From: Poriferisodalis sp965208555
GTDB lineage: Bacteria > Actinomycetota > Acidimicrobiia > Acidimicrobiales > Poriferisodalaceae
Direction: 5' to 3'
Length of the DNA: 64,000 nucleotides
NCBI RefSeq assembly: GCF_965208555.1
Contig: NZ_OZ242342.1
Location: 1,488,001 to 1,552,000 of the forward strand
Positions 15,641 through 24,541 of this stretch are shown piece by piece. How positions within the stretch are numbered: the stretch's first letter is position 1; each line of letters opens with the position of its first letter. The position numbers and the translations under genes are program-made. Below the pieces are notes generated by a model that worked only from the letters and a program-made list of their open reading frames with translations, did no database searches and had not been told where the DNA came from.

Positions 15641-17314
15641 ATGCGCAAGACACTGAAGCACACTGCGACGGCCGCCGCGATGCCACTTCTGGCCGCGATG
15701 CTCGTGGCGGTTTCTGGGACGCCCGCTGCGGCGTCCGCAGCGCTGATTCCGCCTGCATCCGTTCAGGGCGTTTGCGATTCGGACTCGGTGCCTTTGGTTG
15801 TGGCCTCGGATGTGGCAGCGCAGTCAGACATCTACTCCGCTGTCACCCTCGCCGGCGTGCTGGGCGATGCGTGCATTGTGCTCGCGGGTTCCCGCGGTGA
15901 GGCGATGTCCGGGGATCAGCAGGCCCGACTCGACGCTGCTGCGGCCGGCGGCTATGTGGTGGGTGGCCAAGCCGCGGTGCCTGACGGCAAGATCGCCGGT
16001 CGCACCATGGCGCGGCTCGGCGGCGCGGATCGCTGGGCCACCGCGCTGCTGGTCGGCGAGGAAGCTGCATATCCCGGCACCGCACCGACCACAACCGTCC
16101 CGTCAGCGGCGCAATTCATCCCTACACCCGGGTCGTCATCGGGCAGCGCAGCGACTCGTGTACGTGTGCCTCCGGCGTCTGGCCAGGGGGATTGCGATGT
16201 GGACTCGGTTCCTGTCGTGGTGGCATCGGACCTTGCTGCCCAATCCGACATCTACTCAGCAGTGACTCTCGCGGGGGTGCTTGGCGACGCGTGCATTGTG
16301 CTTGCGGGTCCACGTAGCGAGGACATGCCTGCCGAACAACAGACGCGCCTCGATGAGGCAGCCGAAGGCGGCTATGTCGTGGGCGGACTCGCTGCGGTGC
16401 CTGACGGCAAGATCGCCGGTCGCACCATGGCTCGGCTCGGCGGCACAGATCGCTGGGCCACAGCGCTGCTCGTCGGCGAGGAAGCCGCCGAACCGGGCAG
16501 CGCCCCGACCAAGACCATCGAAGCCGATGAGGACTCGCAGATTGAGCAGGTTGTCCGCCAGCTCAGCGAACTGACAGTCGCTGTGGAGAATCGGGGCGGC
16601 TACGACCGCGGCCTGTTCAAACACTGGGTAGATGCTGACGGGGACAGCTGCGACGCTCGACGCGAAGTGCTCATCGCAGAGGCCGTAGTCGCCCCGAGCG
16701 TCGGATCGGGTTGCTCGCTGTCAGGCGGCGAGTGGCTGAGCCGCTACGACGGCAAGACCACCAGCGGCAGCGGCAGCGCCTTCGATGTCGACCACCTCGT
16801 GCCGCTCGCCGAAGCATGGGAATCCGGCGCGAACGACTGGACTGCCGATCGCCGTGAGCAGTACGCCAACGACCTCGGCTACTCGAACAGTTTGATTGCC
16901 GTGTCTGCCAGCTCGAACCGTTCTAAGGGCGCCAAGGACCCCGCTGAGTGGCTGCCGCCCACCGAAGGCGTGCACTGCTGGTATGCCGCCGCATGGGTGC
17001 AGGTCAAGACCCGCTGGGGCCTCACCGTCGACCAGGCCGAGGCCAACAAGCTCGGAAGTGTTCTCGCCGGATGTAGCGACAGCGACCTCGGCAACCTGCC
17101 CCAAGCAGAGGCAGCACCGGACGCAGAGGCCGATGAATCAGAAGCCGTCGGCGACTGCCACCCCGCATACGAACCCTGCCTGCCCAACCTGCCCGGGGAC
17201 GCGCTCAACTGCGGCGACCTCACCGCCGACCAGCGGCCCGTACGCGTCAAGGAAATCGGAGTCGACCCCTATCGGCTCGACCGCGACGGAGACGGATGGG
17301 GTTGCACCAGCTGA
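15641..17314 (+). CDS. Secreted HNH (DUF1524/GmrSD-type) nuclease with two wall-binding-like repeats and excalibur domain
   Basis: 557 residues from ATG 15641, with AAGG upstream. Order: signal peptide (residues 1-32); two repeats at about 40-150 and 190-295, each with SDIYSAVTLAGVLGDACIVL and GRTMARLGG.DRWATALLVG, resembling the cell-wall-binding repeat 2 pattern (RLxGxDRxxTA); a DUF1524 HNH domain at about 345-490 with FDVDHLVPLAEAWESGA (catalytic Asp-His) and NSLIAVSASSNRSKG; and a C-terminal excalibur calcium-binding motif LDRDGDGWGCTS. The parts suggest an extracellular, wall-attached DNase used for nutrient scavenging or competition. The two wall repeats are near copies at DNA level. 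Confidence 0.85.
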   Translation: MRKTLKHTATAAAMPLLAAMLVAVSGTPAAASAALIPPASVQGVCDSDSVPLVVASDVAAQSDIYSAVTLAGVLGDACIVLAGSRGEAMSGDQQARLDAAAAGGYVVGGQAAVPDGKIAGRTMARLGGADRWATALLVGEEAAYPGTAPTTTVPSAAQFIPTPGSSSGSAATRVRVPPASGQGDCDVDSVPVVVASDLAAQSDIYSAVTLAGVLGDACIVLAGPRSEDMPAEQQTRLDEAAEGGYVVGGLAAVPDGKIAGRTMARLGGTDRWATALLVGEEAAEPGSAPTKTIEADEDSQIEQVVRQLSELTVAVENRGGYDRGLFKHWVDADGDSCDARREVLIAEAVVAPSVGSGCSLSGGEWLSRYDGKTTSGSGSAFDVDHLVPLAEAWESGANDWTADRREQYANDLGYSNSLIAVSASSNRSKGAKDPAEWLPPTEGVHCWYAAAWVQVKTRWGLTVDQAEANKLGSVLAGCSDSDLGNLPQAEAAPDAEADESEAVGDCHPAYEPCLPNLPGDALNCGDLTADQRPVRVKEIGVDPYRLDRDGDGWGCTS

Positions 17315-17378
17315 GCATCGACGACAGCGATTCCGTTCGCTGATCTGATGATGTGATCTTGGAGGACAGACTGGAATC

Positions 17379-19085
17379 ATGAGTCGCAAGCGCAACCCGA
17401 CTCAGAAGCGCGGCAACGACAGCCGACCGGCGAAAGCACGACAAGAACGGCGTGCCAGTGCGCAGCTAACGAAGTCCTCTAGCAGCGGCGGCGGAATCCA
17501 ACACACTCAAGTGCTTCCTCGGTCATTCGAGTTTGTGGAGCCTGAGAGGGCTGTTGCTACCGCGGAGGTGCAGCATCCTGCACACTTGGGACGCCGGAGT
17601 GGCGGACGAGCAACCGAAGGGACCAAACTCATCAAAGGTTGCCCGAGGCGCTACGCCTTGGAGTTCGGCAGCGCTCTGCAAATGGGGAGCCTCGCGTTCT
17701 ACCGCCGTCACGGCGACTCGCTCATCTGGGACCTCCTCGAAGGCGTAATCGCCGGCGAAGAGCTAGTCGAGAGTCGTAGCGATGACCCTGCCGACTTGGA
17801 CGCCTACCGGGACACAGAAAAACGGCTGGCCGTATCTCATCCATTGGTTCGCGAATTCGGTCCTACAACCCTCTCTCGACTCGATGTCGACGAACGCATC
17901 CGAAACAACTACCTGCTTGGCGACAACTGCCTCATCTGGTGCGCCTCCATGGAGCCTCAGACGCCCAAGGAGTGGGAACTGTGGCACGATTCGCTGGAGT
18001 CTCACTACGACCACACCACCTTCATCGGCGATCCGGCCGAATTCGCCCGACAGCTAGCAATGATGGCTACCTCGCAGCATGGCATCCTTGCGAGCACGCT
18101 TGAGATTCAGCATCCAACCAGTAAACACATCGAACTGTGCCATGGCCTCATTGTGTGCTATGGACCAGTCGTCTACTTGGACGATCCTCGCGCTTACATC
18201 TTGCAACTTGACGACCCATTGGAATTGATCATCCGTCGCATCTTCACCAAGACGATGGATTACCGGCATCAGCGTGAGTACAGATTCGCGATCCTCGCCG
18301 AGCACGGCCTGAGCCAGGACACTCTGCGATTGAGAGTCTCCCATGCCATGAGGCAGTCACTGAACGCTGCCAACGGCAGAACAGACGCCGGTATCCACTT
18401 GCCTGAGGTGACGCCGACGTTCTGCATGCCATCGCCACGGATCCTTCAGTGTTTTGGAGGTGCAGCAAGAGAGGGCGCCCAAGGCGGCTTCTACTGGTCA
18501 GACCACCGTGTCACAGTTCGCCCGCATCTGAGCCTCAGCGGAACTCAAGACCAGAGGAAGAGAACGCGATCAACATCTGTAAGCGACGTGCTAACGGCCG
18601 ACTACGACGCCATCGAAGCAGCAATCCGAACCGAACCTCATGTATCCGACGATGCACGAGTCGCCAAGCTCACGATCGACGGCGGACCGGGCACCAAGAC
18701 GGACATCTACTGCTTCGAGGGAATCCGATACAAGTTTAGGTACGTGACCAATAACGGCAGGGCGCTGTTTCGCTACACCAAGCCCCATGGCGACGACGAA
18801 TATGCCCTCCTAGTCAACAACCAGAACTTTGACGACAATTTCGCGTTAAGCCATGACCACCAGCAGCTGATTCTCTCCGCCGTTCCCATGAATCCCGCAG
18901 CCAGCGTGACAATCGATCAGCCTTGTCCGAACCCTGACCTGCCGGCCAACCACGTCATGCTCTGCGAAACGTGCGACACCGAAGTGACCGTTACCGCCAC
19001 GTCCGAGGACGGCACCGAGACATCGAGCTTCCAAATCGTTGTCGACCAGGCGCTACATCCGGCCAACCGCTCCCACGCCGCTTAG
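17379..19085 (+). CDS. Hypothetical protein, 568 residues, homologous in its middle part to the 50560-51480 product
   Basis: The N-terminus (residues 1-40) is basic and disordered. Residues about 80-330 share an ordered set of motifs with the protein at 50560-51480: GSLAFYRRHGD (there GTAQYYRDYPGD), GDNCLIWCAS (there GDGSWFFCAS), DPAEFARQLA, CHGLIVCYGPVVY (there CHGPVVY), and YRHQREYRFAI (there FARQREYRFTV). The last resembles the EYR/EWR element of DUF2971-like proteins, often found near phage-defence genes; this link is tentative. Residues 430-568 are a separate region with polar beta-rich sequence and two Cys pairs (MLCETCDTE). Function unknown. Confidence 0.75.
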   Translation: MSRKRNPTQKRGNDSRPAKARQERRASAQLTKSSSSGGGIQHTQVLPRSFEFVEPERAVATAEVQHPAHLGRRSGGRATEGTKLIKGCPRRYALEFGSALQMGSLAFYRRHGDSLIWDLLEGVIAGEELVESRSDDPADLDAYRDTEKRLAVSHPLVREFGPTTLSRLDVDERIRNNYLLGDNCLIWCASMEPQTPKEWELWHDSLESHYDHTTFIGDPAEFARQLAMMATSQHGILASTLEIQHPTSKHIELCHGLIVCYGPVVYLDDPRAYILQLDDPLELIIRRIFTKTMDYRHQREYRFAILAEHGLSQDTLRLRVSHAMRQSLNAANGRTDAGIHLPEVTPTFCMPSPRILQCFGGAAREGAQGGFYWSDHRVTVRPHLSLSGTQDQRKRTRSTSVSDVLTADYDAIEAAIRTEPHVSDDARVAKLTIDGGPGTKTDIYCFEGIRYKFRYVTNNGRALFRYTKPHGDDEYALLVNNQNFDDNFALSHDHQQLILSAVPMNPAASVTIDQPCPNPDLPANHVMLCETCDTEVTVTATSEDGTETSSFQIVVDQALHPANRSHAA

Positions 19086-19863
19086 CGAGGAGCCTGGCCA
19101 CCCCTTAGGCCATCTCCGCAGCAACTGCAGCACTGTGCAGTGCCGATTGCTCAGACAACCACATGGCGCCGAGATGTCAGATCAGCCGAAGCTGCAAGAT
19201 GCTCATACCAGTGCGCCGGTTTAGCTGTCTTGCCATCCGTAGCCGTCATGATCTCCGTGACGCTCGGCCCGACGGCAAACCAGTGTCCTTAGACAGTCCG
19301 GCGGGCCGCATACCAGCTCTGCTCGTCGCTGGCTATGTGCACCTCCAAATCGCTTGACGCCCGGTGGGAGGTCTTGGCCTTACCGGCGGATCGATACGGG
19401 AACGGCTCAGGCCGAGGGAGCAAAATGCCGGTTGTCGTGAGCGATTCACCCACGGGGTTGCGGTGGGTTCGCCTGACTATCGGATCACGATGTGAGGCGC
19501 TGCGGCCTTCGGACGCTCGGCCAAGTGCGTGGCTGCAGCCGTGCACGACTATCTCAAAGCGCTCGAAGCGATCCGGCCGAAACCGAACCGGCGGGTTTCG
19601 TTTACCCACGCCGCCACCTATGGCACACGTACGGGCATGCCGCACGCCACATGGCGTCAATTCGGCGTTCCCGCGGACGTTCTCAGCAGAGCAAGAATTA
19701 GCCGGTGTTAGTACAGGCTGGTGGTCCGAGGGCGACGCTCCGCTTCGGTTCCAGCTGCCCCCAATTGCACGCGAACCCTGTTCGGCACAACCGGCAATGA
19801 GGTTTCGACCCACCAGATCTGCGCCCGTGGCGTACTCAAGCTCGCCCAGCTGAACGACAACGC
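19086..19863 (+). other. Intergenic region, 778 bases, with possible decayed coding sequence
   Basis: Open frames exist on both strands but none runs cleanly. A short plus-strand stretch at about 19529-19711 reads VHDYLKALEAIRPKPN and a minus-strand stretch ending at 19289 reads SSDLEVHIASDEQSWYA; both look coding-like yet lack a start or a complete domain. Best read as gene remnants. Confidence 0.35.
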
Positions 19864-20283
19864 CTAGGTCGGTGGCCAATAGGCGATCGGGTTACGCGCT
19901 CCTCGGGTGAAATCGACTCGTCGGCCAGTTGGTCCGACCCACTCGTCGAAGACGGGACCGCTGGTCACGAGCTTCGCTGAGAATGCCCTTCGGCCGTCCG
20001 AACGCTGAAACCAGGTGCCGATCTCGACGAGGGCCAGCGTGATGCCTTGGTGCACTGCTACGGCGTGCCGGATGCCTGCACGCTCTAGCCGGTCGGGGTT
20101 GATGCGCCACCACGCACGCGTCGAATCGACCAGTTCTCGGGACGACATGCCTTCCCGATAGCCATGCCCTTCTCGGTGATTCCCGGGCTCCAACTGGTCA
20201 CGCTGCCATTGCCAAGGCCCTAACCGGACCAGAATCGCCGGAGTTGCGTCGCCATTCACTCGCTCAACCCCTCCTGGATGCAT
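19864..20283 (-). CDS. Conserved hypothetical protein, about 130-139 residues
   Basis: The minus-strand frame has ATG 20283 with GAGAGG upstream, and an in-frame GTG 20259 with a stronger AGGAGGGG 8 bases upstream, so the true start may be 20259. The conserved-looking core is WWRINPDRLERAGIRHAVAV, ALVEIGTWFQRSDGRRAF and the end PVFDEWVGPTGRRVDFTRGA then RNPIAYW. The pattern of a short beta-rich domain that senses context (AVAV..G....EI..W) occurs in small proteins near restriction systems, but I cannot name the family. It is isolated on its strand. Confidence 0.6.
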   Translation of the reverse strand: MHPGGVERVNGDATPAILVRLGPWQWQRDQLEPGNHREGHGYREGMSSRELVDSTRAWWRINPDRLERAGIRHAVAVHQGITLALVEIGTWFQRSDGRRAFSAKLVTSGPVFDEWVGPTGRRVDFTRGARNPIAYWPPT

Positions 20284-20529
20284 CTTCGACCTCTCGCCGT
20301 CAGCCGCGACGAGATGTCGTCAGCGACTGCCGGTTCACGCTAAGGGTCGACAACCGAGGCTGCGCCGCAGTGTGGGTCACCAGCAGCGCACCAACTGACC
20401 GACACGTTCGCGGGTCGGGCTGTCCCTTCCCTTGAGCTATCAAGGAATGCGCCTAACCGGACAGTCCGGCCCGCATCTGGGTAACCACGTAGGTCATTCC
20501 CGTTCGTTCAACCCAGTGAGCGAGCAGCG

Positions 20530-20709
20530 ATGCGTGAACTGACGGAAATGGATCGCCCACCGGGATACCGAGCCGACTCGGCTGTACGCGCGTCGCTAGG
20601 CAAGCTGCCACCCGACTGGGACAGTCGCGGCAGCGCGATGCCGGGTGAGCACAGCCGGAAGCGGACGCTGGAAGCGGAGCGGGCGCCTAGGCCCAAAGCG
20701 TCGAGCTAA
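20530..20709 (+). CDS. Possible 59-residue protein
   Basis: ATG 20530 to TAA 20709 encodes MRELTEMDRPPGYRADS, a basic, Pro/Arg-rich peptide. There is no clear ribosome site or homology. The rest of 20284-20767 holds nothing I can assign other than the ROK promoter region. Confidence 0.2.
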   Translation: MRELTEMDRPPGYRADSAVRASLGKLPPDWDSRGSAMPGEHSRKRTLEAERAPRPKASS

Positions 20710-20750
20710 AGGGAGCGGAAGGGCGCGTCACTGCACCTCATATTTGTAAG

Positions 20751-20760
20751 GTAACGTTAC
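20751..20760 (+). promoter_or_regulatory. Palindromic operator GTAACGTTAC upstream of the ROK regulator
   Basis: A perfect 10-base palindrome centred 12 bases before ATG 20768, with AT-rich flanks in otherwise GC-rich DNA. ROK repressors bind palindromes in their own promoters, so autoregulation of this operon is likely (inference). Confidence 0.5.
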
Positions 20761-20767
20761 TAACGAT

Positions 20768-21958
20768 ATGACAGAGGCGTCAGGTTCGGCCATCTTGAGG
20801 CTGCACAGCGGCCAGCGAATCGTTGACGCGCTGTTCGAAGCGCATCCGCAACGGATGTCCCGCGCGGAGGTCGCTCGGGCGACCGGACTGTCGAAGCCGA
20901 CAGTGTCGGCGTTGATGGCTGATCTCGAATCGGCAGGCTTGGTGCGGGTCGCCGAGGACGATTCGCGTTCGGGCTCCATTGGCCGTCCCGCGACGCTTTA
21001 CGAACTCGTGCCGTCAGCAGGTCATTGCGTCGTCGCAGACGTAGGCGCGACAAGGCTGCTCGTAGGTCTCGCTGACCTGCTCGGCAACGTCATCGCTGAG
21101 GTCGAGACCGAATCCGGGCCTGATGCTCGCGCGGCGTTGTCCACACTCGTTCGGGTTGTCTCGTCGATGGTCACAGCCTCCGATTCACCTTGTCATGCGG
21201 TGTGCGTTGGGGTGCCGGGGATCTACCGGCCGAGGCTCGACCGAGTCGAACAGTCGCTGAGCCTGCCCGGTTTCGAGGACTTGGCAGTGGCCGAGTATCT
21301 CAGCGAGGAGTTCGGCACTTCGGTGTTCGTGGAGAACGACGTGAATCTCGCTGCGCTGGGCGAATTGGCATGTCTGAGGGACGAGGAGGGCGGCGGGGAC
21401 TTCGCCGCAGTGTTCGCCGGGACTGGCATCGGTCTTGGCTTGGTGGTCGACGGCGAGTTGTATCGCGGCGGCACCGGATCGGCAGGAGAGCTGGGGTCGC
21501 TGATCGTCTCTTGGCCGCATGAAGGCACGGCGCCGGTGACACTTGAGGACGTTGCGTCTGCTCCTTCGATTCGCAAGCGTCTGGGGCAGGCCGTGGAGGA
21601 AGGCCGTGAGTCGGCACTCGACTTGGCGGCAGATGTCGGTGAGATCTTCGCCGCGGCGAGCCGGGGAGATGCGGCAGCCGCCGCTGTGCTCGATGAGGTC
21701 GCTAGCGCAATGGCGCTGGCCGTTTCGCATCTCTGTCTGATCGCGGACCCGACTCGCATCGTCTTCGGCGGTCCTGTCGGCGCTGATCCGTTGTTTGTGG
21801 CCACGGTGCGGGATCGACTCGCTGGCTTGGTGGCCGTCGCTCCTGAGCTGATGGCGTCGAGCCTAGGAGAGCGAGCGACGCTCATAGGGGCGGCGTCGAT
21901 GGCTCAGCGGCATGTGCGTGATTCGCTGATCGCGAAGGTGCTGGGAGCGCAGCTGTGA
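20768..21958 (+). CDS. ROK-family transcriptional regulator (NagC/Mlc/XylR type)
   Basis: 396 residues. Residues 15-80 are a winged helix-turn-helix (SRAEVARATGLSKPTVSALM, then ESAGLVR). Residues 90-390 are a ROK sugar-kinase-like domain with VVADVGATRLLVGLAD, FVENDVNLAALGEL and FAGTGIGLGLVVDGEL. The zinc motif CxCGxxGC of many ROK proteins is absent: the corresponding stretch reads GSLIVSWPHEGTAPVTLEDV. In characterised members a sugar or sugar phosphate releases the repressor. It heads an operon of nine genes and its stop overlaps the M20 gene (GTGA). Confidence 0.9.
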   Translation: MTEASGSAILRLHSGQRIVDALFEAHPQRMSRAEVARATGLSKPTVSALMADLESAGLVRVAEDDSRSGSIGRPATLYELVPSAGHCVVADVGATRLLVGLADLLGNVIAEVETESGPDARAALSTLVRVVSSMVTASDSPCHAVCVGVPGIYRPRLDRVEQSLSLPGFEDLAVAEYLSEEFGTSVFVENDVNLAALGELACLRDEEGGGDFAAVFAGTGIGLGLVVDGELYRGGTGSAGELGSLIVSWPHEGTAPVTLEDVASAPSIRKRLGQAVEEGRESALDLAADVGEIFAAASRGDAAAAAVLDEVASAMALAVSHLCLIADPTRIVFGGPVGADPLFVATVRDRLAGLVAVAPELMASSLGERATLIGAASMAQRHVRDSLIAKVLGAQL

Positions 21959-23205
21959 GCGCTGCTGCCGCCCGTGCGGCGGCGGCTGTGGACGGCGACG
22001 AGGTTGTGCGCTTGGTGCGCGAGGCGGTCGGCATTCCGAGCGTCACTCCGAACGAAGAGGAGTTCGGTCGTTGGGTGCTTGATGCCATGGGGTCCGCCGG
22101 GGGCTTCGACGACGCCGACTTGGTCGAGTTCGAGCCGGGCCGAGTCAACGTATTGGGGTCCTCCGGCGGCGGCTCCGGCCGTTCGCTGTTGCTCGCCGGG
22201 CATCTGGACACCGTTGCGACGGAGGACTGGTCCGAGCAGTGGCAGGGCACTGATCGTGCCGACCCGTTCGGCGCGCACGTGATCGACGGGGAGATCTGGG
22301 GACGCGGGGTCGCCGATCAGAAGGCAGGGATCTGCGCAATCATCGAGGCAACCACCGCCGTCTCGCGCGCCGGTCTGAGACCTGCTGGCAAAGTGTCGGC
22401 GCTGTTCATTTCCGACGAGGAGTCAGGTCAGCCCGGCAGCGGTGTGTCGGCCGGCATACGAGCAGCGGTCGAAGGGCTAAGCGGTCCGATCCCGGACGCG
22501 GATTTCGCGATCTACACCGAACCGACAACCTCCGCGATCTACACGGCACAGATGGGCTTTCTGATCGCCGATGTCACCTACACCGGCGTGTCGGCCTACT
22601 TCGGCAGACCCGAACTCGGCGTCGACGCGCTGCGAGCCGGTCACGCGCTGCTCGGTCGTCTGTGGGAATGCTCAGACACCCTGCGGCGCTCGATCCCCGC
22701 CCATGAGCTGCTCGGGGAAGCGTTCCTGCTCGTCACCTCGGTCGCCTCGGGCGGCAACATCGCTGTGCCGGGAACGTTCGAACTGTCACTCATCCGCAAA
22801 GTGCTGCCCGGCGAGAGCCTCGACGACGCAGCCGAGCAGATCCGCACGATCTCCGAAGACGTTGCCCGGGACCACCGCGTGGAGTGCGATGTCCGCTTCA
22901 GCGCCGCTCGCGACCATTCCGTTGGCGGCACGCCCGACGAGATAAGCGCGCAGCATCCCGGCGTGCTGGCGCTCGCCGAGTCCATCACGGCAATCAGCGG
23001 ACAACCCGCACGTATCGAGGGCGCCCCGTACTGGTCAGAGAAGCCATTCCTACGGGACCTGGGGATTCCCAGCGTCTATTTCGCTCCCGGCGACATCTCG
23101 CACTGCCACACGCCATTCGAACGGCTCGACATCGACGAGCTGATCACGGCCACCCGAACCCTCGCGCACTTCATCGCCGAGTGGTGCGGCGCCACAGATC
23201 TGTAA
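21955..23205 (+). CDS. M20-family metallo-deacylase (ArgE/DapE/acetylornithine deacetylase-like)
   Basis: 416 residues with a GTG start inside the ROK stop. Metal-site motifs are in order: LLAGHLDTV (His, Asp), WGRGVADQKAGI (bridging Asp), FISDEESGQPGS (catalytic Glu-Glu), YTEPTTS and CHTPFERLD (C-terminal His). M20 enzymes remove acyl or amino-acid groups from amines using two zinc ions. In this operon, which lacks NagA, it may deacylate an N-acyl amino sugar or release an amino acid linked to the sugar (inference). Confidence 0.88.
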   Translation: MSAAAARAAAAVDGDEVVRLVREAVGIPSVTPNEEEFGRWVLDAMGSAGGFDDADLVEFEPGRVNVLGSSGGGSGRSLLLAGHLDTVATEDWSEQWQGTDRADPFGAHVIDGEIWGRGVADQKAGICAIIEATTAVSRAGLRPAGKVSALFISDEESGQPGSGVSAGIRAAVEGLSGPIPDADFAIYTEPTTSAIYTAQMGFLIADVTYTGVSAYFGRPELGVDALRAGHALLGRLWECSDTLRRSIPAHELLGEAFLLVTSVASGGNIAVPGTFELSLIRKVLPGESLDDAAEQIRTISEDVARDHRVECDVRFSAARDHSVGGTPDEISAQHPGVLALAESITAISGQPARIEGAPYWSEKPFLRDLGIPSVYFAPGDISHCHTPFERLDIDELITATRTLAHFIAEWCGATDL

Positions 23206-23225
23206 CCGGAACCCTGGGAGGGGAC

Positions 23226-24443
23226 ATGACCACCAACAGACGGGCATCCAAGCTGCTGCTGTGGGTGTCGCTGATTGCAGCGTTCGCCTTGTTCGCCGCT
23301 TCATGCGGCGACGACGACGACGCTGCGGCACCGGCGACGACCGCCGCGGCACCGGAACCGGAGCCCGAACCAGAACCAGAGCCGGAGCCGACGGCTGCGC
23401 CCGAGCCGGAACCCGAACCGGAGCCCGAGCCAGCACCTGAACCGCCGAAGACACAAGGTCCCGGCGGCGAGGAGGCCATAGCGTCGAGCGAGATTTCGCT
23501 GAGCGACGACGAGATCGCTCAAGTGCAAGCCGGCGGCTACACCGCAGCGCTGCTGTGGCACACGGCCGGTGCATTCACCGACGCAGTAAGCCAGGGTGCC
23601 CGCGACGCATTCGCGGAACTCGGGATCGAGGTGATCGCTGAGACGAACGCGAACTTCGACGCAGCGCAGCAGGCGAATGACGTCGAGACCGTCATGGCAC
23701 AGCAACCCGACATCATCATCAGCCTCGCGATCGGTCCCGACGCAGGAGCCGAAGCCTTCCGTCCCGCCGTGGAAGCGGGCGTGCAGCTCGTGTTCCTGTC
23801 CAACATCCCGCAGGGCTACGTGCACGGCGAGGACTACGTGGGCATCGTCACCGATGACCTCGCGGCCATGGGCATCACCGCAGCGAACCTGCTCGCCGAA
23901 GCGCTCGGCGGCGAAGGCGAAGTGGGCTACATCTTCCACGACGCCGCCTACTACGTGACCAACCAACGCGACCAAGCGTTCAAAGCCTGGATGGAGATCA
24001 ACTATCCCGGCATCACAATCGTCGCCGAGCAAGGACTGGCAGACCCGGCCGCCGCGGAAGAGATCGCGACAGCAATGCTGACACGTCACCCCGACCTGGA
24101 CGGCATCTACGCGCCGTGGTCCGCAGGACCCGCAGACGGCGTGCTGGCAGCATTGCGCGCAGCGGGTGCATCCGATGTCGCGCTCGTGACCATGGACCTC
24201 GACACCAACGTGTCGCTGGACTTGGTCGAGGGCGGCAACGTCGTAGGCATCGCAGCCGACGAGGCATACAACCTCGGCCGCACAATGGCACTGGAAGGCG
24301 CGTACGGGCTGCTGGGCAAACCGGCGCCGGCCTTCGCTGTCGTGCCCGCAATCGGGGTGACCGCAGACAACATCGTCGAGGGATACCGGCAATCGCTGGC
24401 TGCCCATCCGCCCCAAGAGGTCCTCGACGCACTGGACCGCTAA
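23226..24443 (+). CDS. Sugar ABC transporter substrate-binding lipoprotein (RbsB-like)
   Basis: 405 residues from ATG 23226, preceded by GGGAGGGGAC. Signal peptide with lipobox FAASC; then a Pro-Glu-rich linker (two tracts) at residues 43-75; then a type I periplasmic-binding fold (peripla_BP_4) from about residue 95, with ALLWHTAGAFTDAVSQGARD, QPDIIISLAIGP and NRQRD-like ligand-side region YYVTNQRDQAFKAW. It binds the substrate outside and delivers it to the permease downstream. It is separated from the permease by a strong hairpin. Confidence 0.9.
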   Translation: MTTNRRASKLLLWVSLIAAFALFAASCGDDDDAAAPATTAAAPEPEPEPEPEPEPTAAPEPEPEPEPEPAPEPPKTQGPGGEEAIASSEISLSDDEIAQVQAGGYTAALLWHTAGAFTDAVSQGARDAFAELGIEVIAETNANFDAAQQANDVETVMAQQPDIIISLAIGPDAGAEAFRPAVEAGVQLVFLSNIPQGYVHGEDYVGIVTDDLAAMGITAANLLAEALGGEGEVGYIFHDAAYYVTNQRDQAFKAWMEINYPGITIVAEQGLADPAAAEEIATAMLTRHPDLDGIYAPWSAGPADGVLAALRAAGASDVALVTMDLDTNVSLDLVEGGNVVGIAADEAYNLGRTMALEGAYGLLGKPAPAFAVVPAIGVTADNIVEGYRQSLAAHPPQEVLDALDR

Positions 24444-24462
24444 CGAGGAATCCCTCCTCGGG

Positions 24463-24501
24463 CTCGCGTCCCGCCGGCGGGAATCGTCGGCGGGACGCGA
24501 G
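24463..24501 (+). terminator. Strong stem-loop between binding-protein and permease genes
   Basis: CTCGCGTCCCGCCG at 24463-24476 pairs perfectly with 24488-24501 (14 base pairs, 11-base loop). There is no U-run, so it is more likely an mRNA-processing or partial attenuation hairpin that keeps binding-protein mRNA in excess over the membrane genes than a full terminator. Confidence 0.75.
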
Positions 24502-24541
24502 GATCTCGATGTCACCCCACCAGTGAGATGCGGTCATCCAC

